DNA of 64,000 bases from Ahrensia kielensis DSM 5890 (GTDB lineage: Bacteria > Pseudomonadota > Alphaproteobacteria > Rhizobiales > Rhizobiaceae): assembly GCF_000374465.1 (NCBI RefSeq), contig NZ_KB894528.1, positions 175,127-239,126 on the forward strand, read 5' to 3'. This document shows, piece after piece, positions 37,872 through 45,395 of the stretch. Position numbers and translations under genes: made by a program. The notes under the pieces are model-generated. The model ran no database searches, was not told the DNA's origin, and worked only from the letters and a program-made list of their open reading frames with translations. The stretch's first letter is position 1, and the number at the start of each line of letters is the position of its first letter.

Positions 37872-37997
37872 TTTAAATCTCCTTATTGCAAACACAAAAA
37901 CCACAAGGCAAAGGCCAGCGCAAGACAGCTTTAGCCCGCAAGTGTTCGCTTTGTTGCAAGTCAGGATGCGGCATTGTTTCCAATGCAGCTTTGATCA

Positions 37998-38882
37998 TTA
38001 TCCCATGCGTTCAGATGCATATGCGCCCGGGCTTGCAGGGAACACAATAACACGGTTTCCAGTTAAACATGTACGTTGTTGCACATGAGCATGGATCGCG
38101 CGTGAAAGCACCTGACATTCAACATCGCGCCCAATGGCAACATAATCCGGCGCACTTTGCGCATGTGTTACGCGTGCAGTGTCCTGTTCAATAATCGGGC
38201 CTTCATCCAGATCAGCTGTTACATAATGCGCTGTTGCGCCAATTAGCTTCACGCCGCGTTGGAAAGCCTGCTTATAGGGATTGGCGCCTTTAAAGCTTGG
38301 CAAGAAGGAATGGTGAATGTTGATAATTCTACCAGACATCTTTTGACAAAGCGTATCGGAAAGCACCTGCATATAGCGCGCAAGAACGATGAGTTCAGCG
38401 CCCGTGCTCTCAACAAGGTCCATCAGCTCGTCTTCAGCAGCTTTCTTGTCGCCATCTTTGATGGAAATGTGATGAAACGGCAAATCATTATCCAATACGA
38501 GCTTTTCATAGTCGCGATGGTTGGAAACGACGGCAACAATATCAATTGGTAATGCGCCAATGCGCCAGCGATATAAAATATCATTCAAGCAATGTCCAAA
38601 GCGCGAAACCATAATGACGGTTTTGACTTTGTTTGCAGGATCGAAGAACTCAAATTCCATGCCGTGTTCGTCGGCAACGGCTTTAAAAGCCTCTTCGAGC
38701 TTTTCAAGCGTCGCCCCAGTTTCAGGAATAAATGATGTGCGCATGAAAAATGCTTTCGTCGAAAGATCGTCGAATTGCGAACTATCAACAATGTTGCAGC
38801 CCATATCAGCTAAAAAGCCAGCAGTAGCACTTACGATCCCGCGCTTGCTTTCACAGCGAACAGTTAAAATTAGATTTTTCAT
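37998..38882 (-). CDS. purU: Formyltetrahydrofolate deformylase
   Basis: The 294-aa enzyme hydrolyses 10-formyl-THF to formate and THF, balancing one-carbon pools. The N-terminal ACT domain (residues 1-85) is followed by a formyltransferase-like domain with the catalytic motif IHHSFLPSFKGANPY and ATAHYVTADLDEGPIIEQD. Length and motifs are normal. It stands alone between ilvD and the peptide transporter operon. Confidence 0.93.
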   Translation of the reverse strand: MKNLILTVRCESKRGIVSATAGFLADMGCNIVDSSQFDDLSTKAFFMRTSFIPETGATLEKLEEAFKAVADEHGMEFEFFDPANKVKTVIMVSRFGHCLNDILYRWRIGALPIDIVAVVSNHRDYEKLVLDNDLPFHHISIKDGDKKAAEDELMDLVESTGAELIVLARYMQVLSDTLCQKMSGRIINIHHSFLPSFKGANPYKQAFQRGVKLIGATAHYVTADLDEGPIIEQDTARVTHAQSAPDYVAIGRDVECQVLSRAIHAHVQQRTCLTGNRVIVFPASPGAYASERMG

Positions 38883-39197
38883 TAAAGGTCATCCTGAGTG
38901 TGGCGAATTGGCAGCGCGGTGGTTGTCTTATTTAGAAATCGGTTATCGTTGTTTACTTCCTGCAAAAGCAAATTCAAGATTCATATGAATTTATTGGTCT
39001 TAATGTTTGAGCAAAAACTAAACGAACGATAGGGCCATTTTCTCAAACTATTGGTGTGCAGATTTCGTAATCCAAGCATGTTCGATTACGTCATGTGCTG
39101 GCCATAAAACGCATTTCGTGCAGATGTTATCGAGGCGTGTTCAGTGCGGCACCAATTTAATCGCTATGATCTCAGTGGTGCCGCAGTGATTTAATCT
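38883..39197. other. Intergenic region upstream of purU, downstream of dppF
   Basis: About 315 bases without a gene. It contains a 7-bp inverted repeat (CGTAATC at 39066-39072, GATTACG at 39084-39090), a 10-bp inverted repeat near the end of the peptide operon (39145-39185), and the purU promoter, which I cannot define precisely. No riboswitch fold is recognisable. Confidence 0.5.
39145..39185 (-). terminator. Inverted repeat after the peptide ABC operon
   Basis: TGCGGCACCA and TGGTGCCGCA form a perfect 10-bp stem with a 21-base loop, 13 bases beyond the dppF stop. There is no T tail, so factor-dependent or bidirectional use is possible. Confidence 0.45.
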
Positions 39198-40166
39198 TTA
39201 GTCATTGTACAAATGGCAAGCGACCTTACGGCTGCCTGGGCCGACCAGCAGCGGTGTTTTGCTTGCGCAAGGATCAAAAACTTTTGGGCAGCGCGGATGA
39301 AAGGCGCAGCCTGTTGGCGGGTTGATCGGTGAGGGTAGTTCGCCTTTCAGCACCTCACGTGTTTTCTCGCGTGTTGGATCAGGAATTGGGGTGGCTGACA
39401 AAAGCGCCCGTGTGTAGGGATGACGCGGGTCAGAAAACAATTCCTCGCGTGATGCTTTTTCCACTGGCTTGCCCAGATACATAACCATCACATCGTCTGC
39501 AATGTGCTTTACCACTGACAAATCATGCGAGATAAACAGATAGGCAAGGTTCAATTTCTCTTGCAGCTCGCTCAAAACGTTGAGCACCTGCGCCTGAATT
39601 GAGACATCCAATGCCGAAACCGGCTCATCAAGCACCAAGATTTCAGGATCAAGCATCAATGCGCGTGCAATCGCGATGCGCTGACGTTGGCCACCTGAAA
39701 ACATATGCGGGTAGCGGTCGTAATGTTCAGGCCGCAAACCTACCGCTGCCATCATATCTTTTGCACGATCGCGCTTCTCAGCTTTCGGTAAATCCGTGTT
39801 CATGGAGAGCGGCTCTGTTAGAGCATCACCAATTTTTTGCCGTGGGTTGAGCGAACCATAAGGGTTCTGAAACACGATCTGAACTTTAGGGCGCAATGCT
39901 TTTCGAGCTTCGGCAGAAGCACCCGCAAGCTCAGTATCTTTGATTTGAAGTGAACCTTCCGTTGGTTCTTCAATCATTGTTACTAAGCGGGCTAAGGTGG
40001 ATTTTCCGCAGCCGGATTCACCGACGACGGCCAGTGTTTTATTACGTTTTAATTCGAATGAAACACCATCAAGCGCTTTGACAATGTTTGGCGATTTAAA
40101 CAGGCCACCACCAACATTATAGTGCTTTTTCAAGTCGCGTGCGCGTAGAACAACATCACTCATCAC
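39198..40166 (-). CDS. dppF: Peptide ABC transporter ATPase, second subunit
   Basis: A 322-aa OppF/DppF-type ATPase: Walker A GESGCGKSTLARL, signature SGGQRQRIAIARAL, Walker B ILVLDEPVSALD, and the C-terminal oligopeptide/dipeptide transporter extension with a Cys motif (CAFHPRCPKVFDPC). It pairs with the ATPase gene upstream, with which it overlaps by four bases. It is the last gene of the five-gene operon. Peptide specificity (di- or oligopeptide, or other such as opines) cannot be fixed. Confidence 0.92.
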   Translation of the reverse strand: MMSDVVLRARDLKKHYNVGGGLFKSPNIVKALDGVSFELKRNKTLAVVGESGCGKSTLARLVTMIEEPTEGSLQIKDTELAGASAEARKALRPKVQIVFQNPYGSLNPRQKIGDALTEPLSMNTDLPKAEKRDRAKDMMAAVGLRPEHYDRYPHMFSGGQRQRIAIARALMLDPEILVLDEPVSALDVSIQAQVLNVLSELQEKLNLAYLFISHDLSVVKHIADDVMVMYLGKPVEKASREELFSDPRHPYTRALLSATPIPDPTREKTREVLKGELPSPINPPTGCAFHPRCPKVFDPCASKTPLLVGPGSRKVACHLYND

Positions 40167-41152
40167 GATACCTTTTGATTTTTAGTAGGTTCGCCATTGA
40201 CCAATGGGTAATGACAAAGAGCGTGGCCGAGATCGGCACTTGCACGCTTTGGTTCAACGGTACGGCACAGATCAGTTGCAAATGCACAACGTGGTGAGAA
40301 CAGACAGCCTTTCGGGCGGTCAAACTGCCCCGGTACTACGCCGGGAATAGATGGCAAAAGCCGCGAGGTTGCTCGTTCCGGCAGCGCTGCAAGCAACGCC
40401 GATGTATAAGGATGGTGAGGTTCTGCAAACAGCTTTTTCACCGGCTGATCTTCAGCCTTTTGGCCAGCATATTGCACAACAACACGGTCTGCGGTTTCTG
40501 CAACAACACCCATATCATGAGTGATAAGTACCAGCCCCATATCGGTCTCGGATTGCAATGAAACCAGCAAGTCCAAAATTTGCGCTTGAATTGTCACATC
40601 AAGCGCTGTCGTTGGCTCATCGGCAATCAGAAGTTTGGGATTACACGAAATTGCCATTGCGATCATGACGCGTTGGCTCATGCCGCCAGAAAGCTGGTGT
40701 GGGAATGCAGACAGCCGTTTTTCAGGGGCAGGAATGCCGACGAGTTCAAGCAATTCGATTGAGCGTTTTTTGCGTTCTGAACGGTTCATGCCCATATGAA
40801 TGCGTAACGATTCGGCGAGCTGAAACCCGACAGTGAAGCAAGGGTTAAGGCTCGACATAGGCTCTTGAAAGATCATGGCAATATCTTTGCCAATCACCTT
40901 TTTACGCATACGTGCACTCAAATTGAGCAGGTCGATACCGTTAAAGTCCAGTTTGTCAGCGGTTACTTTAGCAGTCCAAGGCAAGAGACCCATGACAGCC
41001 ATCATAGCAACGGATTTTCCGGAGCCAGATTCGCCAACAATTGCCAGAATGTCATTTGATTGTACTGACAACGACAATCTATCAACGGCACGGAATGTTC
41101 CGCCAGATGTGGCAAATTCTACGCTTAGATTTTCTATTATAAGAAGTGCCAT
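40163..41152 (-). CDS. dppD: Peptide ABC transporter ATPase, first subunit
   Basis: A 329-aa OppD/DppD-type ATPase with Walker A GESGSGKSVAMMAV, signature LSGGMSQRVMIAMAI, Walker B LLIADEPTTALD and the C-terminal Cys cluster (CLFSPRCAFATDLC). It is paired with the following ATPase to drive import. The spacing of two bases from the permease gene and a four-base overlap with dppF indicate one transcript. Confidence 0.92.
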   Translation of the reverse strand: MALLIIENLSVEFATSGGTFRAVDRLSLSVQSNDILAIVGESGSGKSVAMMAVMGLLPWTAKVTADKLDFNGIDLLNLSARMRKKVIGKDIAMIFQEPMSSLNPCFTVGFQLAESLRIHMGMNRSERKKRSIELLELVGIPAPEKRLSAFPHQLSGGMSQRVMIAMAISCNPKLLIADEPTTALDVTIQAQILDLLVSLQSETDMGLVLITHDMGVVAETADRVVVQYAGQKAEDQPVKKLFAEPHHPYTSALLAALPERATSRLLPSIPGVVPGQFDRPKGCLFSPRCAFATDLCRTVEPKRASADLGHALCHYPLVNGEPTKNQKVS

Positions 41153-41154
41153 AA

Positions 41155-42063
41155 TCAGGACCTCTTCAATTTTGGATCAAGTGCGTCGCGAAGACCGTCA
41201 CCCATCAGGTTGATAGCAAGCACTGTCATAAGAATGGCAAGGCCGGGCAGGGTTACAACCCACCATGCACGCAAGATAAATTCGCGCGATTCAGCAAGCA
41301 TAGTACCCCATTCTGGCGTTGGAGGCTGTGCGCCCATGCCAAGGAAGCCCAGTGCTGCAGCATCAAGAATTGCTGTCGAGAACGACAACGCTGCCTGAAC
41401 AATAAGCGGGGCCATACAGTTTGGCAAAATAGTACGGAACATAAGTCTGATTGGGCCAACACCGGCTAAACGCGCCGCCGTTACATAATCTTTTTCACGT
41501 TCCCCAAGCACTGCTGCTCTGGTCAAGCGAACATAATGTGGCTGCTGAATGATCGCGATTGCAATGATCGCATTGGTCAGGCTTGGCCCTAATACGGCAA
41601 CAAGAACAAGCGCCAGTAAGAGACTTGGAAATGCGAGGATGATGTCCATCAAACGCATGACAAGTGTATCTAGTGCGCCGCCAATATAGCCAACAACTAA
41701 GCCCGTTGTCACACCAACCGAAACAGCGCCGACAACAACAATTATGCCAACGAATAGCGAATAACGGCTACCGTGAATAAGCCGTGATAACATATCGCGG
41801 CCAACGGCATCTGTGCCCAGTAAAAACTGCCATGTTCCACCTTCTTGCCAAACAGGCGGCACAAGGAAGAATTCGCGATATTGTTGATTGGGTGCGTGTG
41901 GCGCGATGAAATCTGCAAAAAGAGCAATAAAACAAATTGCCAAGAAGAAGCAGAGGCCAATCACGGCACCCTTATTTTCTTTGAAATAAAACCAGAAGCT
42001 GGCCAACCCGGATTGATGGTTGTCGTCCAGCTCAGGATCTGTGGTTATAGCTTGATCTGTCAT
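41155..42063 (-). CDS. dppC: Peptide ABC transporter permease C
   Basis: A 302-aa inner-membrane permease with about six helices. It has the N-terminal OppC-like segment (FKENKGAVIGLCFFLAICFIALFADFIAPH) and the EAA-type loop REKDYVTAARLAGVGPIRLMFRTILPN that docks to the ATPases. It is two bases from dppB and from dppD. Confidence 0.93.
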   Translation of the reverse strand: MTDQAITTDPELDDNHQSGLASFWFYFKENKGAVIGLCFFLAICFIALFADFIAPHAPNQQYREFFLVPPVWQEGGTWQFLLGTDAVGRDMLSRLIHGSRYSLFVGIIVVVGAVSVGVTTGLVVGYIGGALDTLVMRLMDIILAFPSLLLALVLVAVLGPSLTNAIIAIAIIQQPHYVRLTRAAVLGEREKDYVTAARLAGVGPIRLMFRTILPNCMAPLIVQAALSFSTAILDAAALGFLGMGAQPPTPEWGTMLAESREFILRAWWVVTLPGLAILMTVLAINLMGDGLRDALDPKLKRS

Positions 42064-42065
42064 GA

Positions 42066-43076
42066 TTAACCCTTATGCCGAATACGTGGGTTGATCAGAC
42101 CGTAGAGTAGATCAACAACGAGGTTTACGAACATAATAATGACAGCGATCATCAAAAGTCCCCCTTGCACAGAAGGGTAATCGCGCCGCGAAATAGAATC
42201 GATCAACCATTTTCCAATGCCTGGCCAAGAAAAGATTGTTTCAGTCAAAATGGCACCTGCCATCAAAACACCAACCTGCAGGCCGATTGTTGTGATCACG
42301 GGGATCATGGCATTGCGCAAAGCATGCACACCCACAACACGGGCTGCCGATAAGCCTTTGGCGCGTGCCGTGCGGACATAGTCCTCATTAAGCACCTCAA
42401 GCATGGCAGAGCGTGTTTGGCGTGCAATAACCGCTAGCGGTATTGTTCCAAGCACAATCGTTGGCAAAATGAGATGGGATAGGGCAGAGCTGAATGCACC
42501 TTTTTGGCCCGATAAAAACGAGTCAACCAGCATGAATCCCGTCACATTCGGGAAATAGTAAAGCAGTGAAATACGCCCTGATACCGGTGTCCAGCCAAGT
42601 GTGCCGGAGAATAGAATGATCAGCAGCAAGCCCCACCAGAAAATCGGCATTGAATAGCCAACTAGAGCAGCGCCCATCAAGGACTGGTCGAACCATGTAC
42701 CGCGCTTAATTGCAGCGAGCATACCAATCGGCAGTCCAATCACGAGCGCAAATATAATCGCGCAAATGGATAATTCGAAGGTTGCAGGGAAAAGCGTAAA
42801 AAACTCGTCCCACACTGGCTTTTTTGTCACCAGAGACTGGCCCAAATCGCCGCTAAGAGCGGAGAAAAGATAATCGAAATATTGTACGTAGAGCGGTCTA
42901 TCAAAGCCGAACTGCTCAAGCAGCTGGGCATGGCGCTCAGGAGAGACACCACGCTCGCCGGCCATCAGTAAGACTGGGTCACCGGGCAAAATACGAACAA
43001 ATGAGAAGGCGGCCAAGGTCACACCCAAAAAAGTGGGGATGAGCAAGCCGAAGCGTTTTAGTAAGAAACCAAACAT
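42066..43076 (-). CDS. dppB: Peptide ABC transporter permease B
   Basis: A 336-aa permease typical of DppB/OppB: the N-terminal LLKRFGLLIPTFLGVTLAAFSFVRILPGDP, about six transmembrane helices and the EAA loop EDYVRTARAKGLSAARVVGVHALRNAM. It partners with the next permease. A strong hairpin lies between it and the binding-protein gene, so it is probably expressed at a lower level than that protein. Confidence 0.93.
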   Translation of the reverse strand: MFGFLLKRFGLLIPTFLGVTLAAFSFVRILPGDPVLLMAGERGVSPERHAQLLEQFGFDRPLYVQYFDYLFSALSGDLGQSLVTKKPVWDEFFTLFPATFELSICAIIFALVIGLPIGMLAAIKRGTWFDQSLMGAALVGYSMPIFWWGLLLIILFSGTLGWTPVSGRISLLYYFPNVTGFMLVDSFLSGQKGAFSSALSHLILPTIVLGTIPLAVIARQTRSAMLEVLNEDYVRTARAKGLSAARVVGVHALRNAMIPVITTIGLQVGVLMAGAILTETIFSWPGIGKWLIDSISRRDYPSVQGGLLMIAVIIMFVNLVVDLLYGLINPRIRHKG

Positions 43077-43087
43077 GAGCAGCTAAT

Positions 43088-43126
43088 TTGAACCGCGCCT
43101 TATCTAAAAGATAAAGCGCGGTTCAA
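43088..43126 (-). terminator. Intercistronic hairpin between dppA and dppB
   Basis: A 17-bp stem with one mismatch (left arm starts TTGAACCGCGC, right arm ends GCGCGGTTCAA) and a 5-base loop lies in the 74-base gap after the binding-protein gene. There is no T tail on the minus strand beyond it. It likely protects the dppA mRNA end or causes partial termination. Confidence 0.65.
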
Positions 43127-43150
43127 TCCAATAACTAAAGGAAAGGGTGA

Positions 43151-44749
43151 TTATTCAGCAATATCAACGTTCGTAAACGAGTGACCACCCAATGGGTCCA
43201 TCACATAGCCGCTTACTTTTGTTGACATAGGCATGAAGACCACTGAGTGCGCAATTGTCGCCCACGGTGCTTCGCGTTTGAAGACAACCTGTGCCTCTTC
43301 GTAGAGTTTTGTACGCTCGGCTTTGTCCGATACAATTTTCGCTTTTTGAATCAAAGCTTCAAACTCATCGTTACACCATTGTGCACGGTTTGAACCACCA
43401 ACACCATCACAGCCAAGAAGAACGGCTAGGAAGTTGTCTGGGTCACCATTGTCACCTGTCCAACCAAGAAGAACGGCGCCATCGCGGTCTTTGTCTTTTG
43501 AAAGGTCGAGATATTCGCCCCATTCATAGGAAACGATCTCAACTTCAACGCCAACCTTAGCAAAATCTTCTTGCATGACTTCAGCCATACGACGTGCATT
43601 CGGGTTGTATGGACGTTGAACCGGCATAGCCCAGATTTTCATCTTCAGGTCTTTAACGCCTTCAGCTTCCAACATAGCTTTTGCCGCTTCAGGATCAAAG
43701 CTGTCGTCTTCGACGGCATCATTGTATGACCACATGGTTGGTGGCAGCGGGTTCTTTGCAGCTTTACCAGCGCCTTGGAATACGGCGTCAAGAATTGCTT
43801 GCTTGTTGATCGCCTTGTTAAGCGCTTTACGAACATTTGCATTGTCAAAAGGCGCTACCTGAGTGTTGTAAGCGAGATAGCCAACGTTAAGGCCTTCTTG
43901 CTCTTCAACTTTGATGTTCTCTGCAGCTTTCAATGAATCCAAGTCAGCTGGGTTTGGATATGGTGCCACGTGACACTCGCCTGCGAGCAATTTTTGCTGG
44001 CGAACAGAAGCATCTGTTGTAATCGCAAAAACCAAATCGTCGATTGGCTGCTTGCCTGCCCAATATTCATCATGTGAACCATAACGGATCACAGCATCTT
44101 TTTGGTAAGCAACAAAATGGAACGGACCAGTGCCGATCGGCTGCTGGTTAAGCATGTCTTTTGTGTCGCTTTCTTCAAGCTGCGCGCCATATTCTGCTGA
44201 AAGGATAGATGCGAAATCCATCGCCAAGTTTGCAACCATTGGCGCTTCAGGACGGCTCAGGTTAAACCGCACTGTATAGTCATCAACTTTCTCAACAGAC
44301 TTCAAAAGGTCCGGCATAGACATGCCGTTGAAATATTCCCAAGAAATGCCAGCAGTATATTGGTTGAAAGCGTGGTCGCTTTGTAGCTGGCGATTGAATG
44401 AGAACAGCACGTCATCAGCATTGAAATCACGTGTTGGTGTGAAGAATTCAGTTGTGTGGAACTTAACACCCTGACGAAGCTTGAATGTGTAAGTCATGCC
44501 ATCTTCAGAAACTTCCCAGCTTTCAGCAAGACCAGGCTGTACTTCAGAAGTGCCTGGCTTGAATTCAACAAGTCGGTTGTAAAGAGGTTTTGATGATGCA
44601 TCGAATGTCGTGCCGGCAGTGTAGGGCGCAGGGTCAAAACCCTCTGGCGAACCTTCCGAGCAGTAAACCAAAGTTTTGGCTTGTGCGGCACCTGCCATAA
44701 GCATCGTCGTGGCTAAGAGTGCTGGCAACAGCAAATTTGAACGTTTCAT
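43151..44749 (-). CDS. dppA: Peptide ABC transporter substrate-binding protein
   Basis: A 532-aa periplasmic binding protein of the DppA/OppA family. The signal peptide is residues 1-24 (LLLPALLATTMLMAGAAQA), then LVYCSEGSPEGFDPAPYTAGTTFDASSKPLYNRLVEF, typical of dipeptide-binding proteins. C-terminal lobe motifs (LGWTGDNGDPDNFLAVLLGCD, SNRAQWCNDEFEALI) are intact. GGAAGGAA precedes the start. An extended -10-like TGCTATAAG lies on the minus strand near 44829-44837, without a clear -35. It is the first gene of dppABCDF. Confidence 0.93.
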   Translation of the reverse strand: MKRSNLLLPALLATTMLMAGAAQAKTLVYCSEGSPEGFDPAPYTAGTTFDASSKPLYNRLVEFKPGTSEVQPGLAESWEVSEDGMTYTFKLRQGVKFHTTEFFTPTRDFNADDVLFSFNRQLQSDHAFNQYTAGISWEYFNGMSMPDLLKSVEKVDDYTVRFNLSRPEAPMVANLAMDFASILSAEYGAQLEESDTKDMLNQQPIGTGPFHFVAYQKDAVIRYGSHDEYWAGKQPIDDLVFAITTDASVRQQKLLAGECHVAPYPNPADLDSLKAAENIKVEEQEGLNVGYLAYNTQVAPFDNANVRKALNKAINKQAILDAVFQGAGKAAKNPLPPTMWSYNDAVEDDSFDPEAAKAMLEAEGVKDLKMKIWAMPVQRPYNPNARRMAEVMQEDFAKVGVEVEIVSYEWGEYLDLSKDKDRDGAVLLGWTGDNGDPDNFLAVLLGCDGVGGSNRAQWCNDEFEALIQKAKIVSDKAERTKLYEEAQVVFKREAPWATIAHSVVFMPMSTKVSGYVMDPLGGHSFTNVDIAE

Positions 44750-45138
44750 GCTATTTAATTCCTTCCAATTAAATTTCTGATCTGGTTATACTCCAGTCAT
44801 GAAGAGGCTATGTAAGCACCTCATCTGTCTTATAGCAATTGTCTTTTTTTGAACTTTCACACAATTAAATTTCTATATTGTGCTCCGTATTAGGTCGTTT
44901 GTTCTGATTGTTCGCTTTTATTGAGTATATTTATCCAAGTTCGTTTCTGTCTAAGCTTGGCGATCAAACGATGAAAATACGTTTTGTATCGTATTTTAGA
45001 CAAGTTCCCATGCTGCTTAGCGGTTGCGAGGAATGCAATAATGATGAGCGTTTAAATGCACTGTTATTTTAACGTAAATGTCGTGTTGTAAAGATTGGTA
45101 TATTGGTGTGGTGATATCGTGATGGTGAGAATAAAGTT
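44750..45138. other. Intergenic region between dppA and the porin-like mini-gene
   Basis: About 390 AT-rich bases without another gene. It contains the presumptive dppA promoter, the motif CAATTAAATTTCT twice (44766-44778 and 44862-44874), and the inverted repeat AAAATACG-N8-CGTATTTT (44974-44997). I see no RNA gene, but the length and structure leave room for an unannotated small RNA. Confidence 0.5.
44974..44997. promoter_or_regulatory. Inverted repeat AAAATACG-N8-CGTATTTT
   Basis: A perfect 8-bp interrupted palindrome in the middle of the dppA/mini-porin divergent gap. It could be a regulator site or a weak hairpin. No neighbouring regulator explains it. Confidence 0.35.
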
Positions 45139-45369
45139 TTGAAACAGATCAGTATAATTATTTCAATATTCTGCATTTTGATAAATGTTGCTTATGCAGG
45201 CGAGCCAATTGACTTGAAAAGTCAAATTATTGCTGATCCTGAACTTGAAAATGATGACGTGCAGAGCTGTGAAATGGCTGGTCCCGGGTTCAAATTTATC
45301 CCCGGAACACAGACATGTATTCGTATCTCAGGCCATGTTCAGTATGAAATTAACGTCAAAAACAATTAA
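45139..45369 (+). CDS. Secreted 76-aa porin-signature mini-protein (truncated porin-like)
   Basis: Signal peptide at residues 1-20 (ISIIISIFCILINVAYA). The remainder contains CEMAGPGFKFIPGTQTCIRISG, which closely parallels the N-terminal signature of the full porin at 55 kb ([22 protein letters not shown]), including both cysteines and the following V-x-YE-x-N segment. It then stops, where the porin continues for about 260 residues. The only in-frame start is TTG 45139, with GGTGAGA about eight bases upstream. No other frame carries the missing barrel, and prpE converges 26 bases later. It may be a decayed porin or a genuine small periplasmic protein using the disulfide-bearing porin head. 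Confidence 0.55.
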   Translation: MKQISIIISIFCILINVAYAGEPIDLKSQIIADPELENDDVQSCEMAGPGFKFIPGTQTCIRISGHVQYEINVKNN

Positions 45370-45395
45370 CGAAAATTCCGTTTAGCTTTTATCAC

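Noticed and set aside
44766-44874. CAATTAAATTTCT present twice upstream of dppA
   Set aside because: A 13-base match in very AT-rich DNA is weak evidence for a regulatory repeat; kept only as a note in the intergenic entry.
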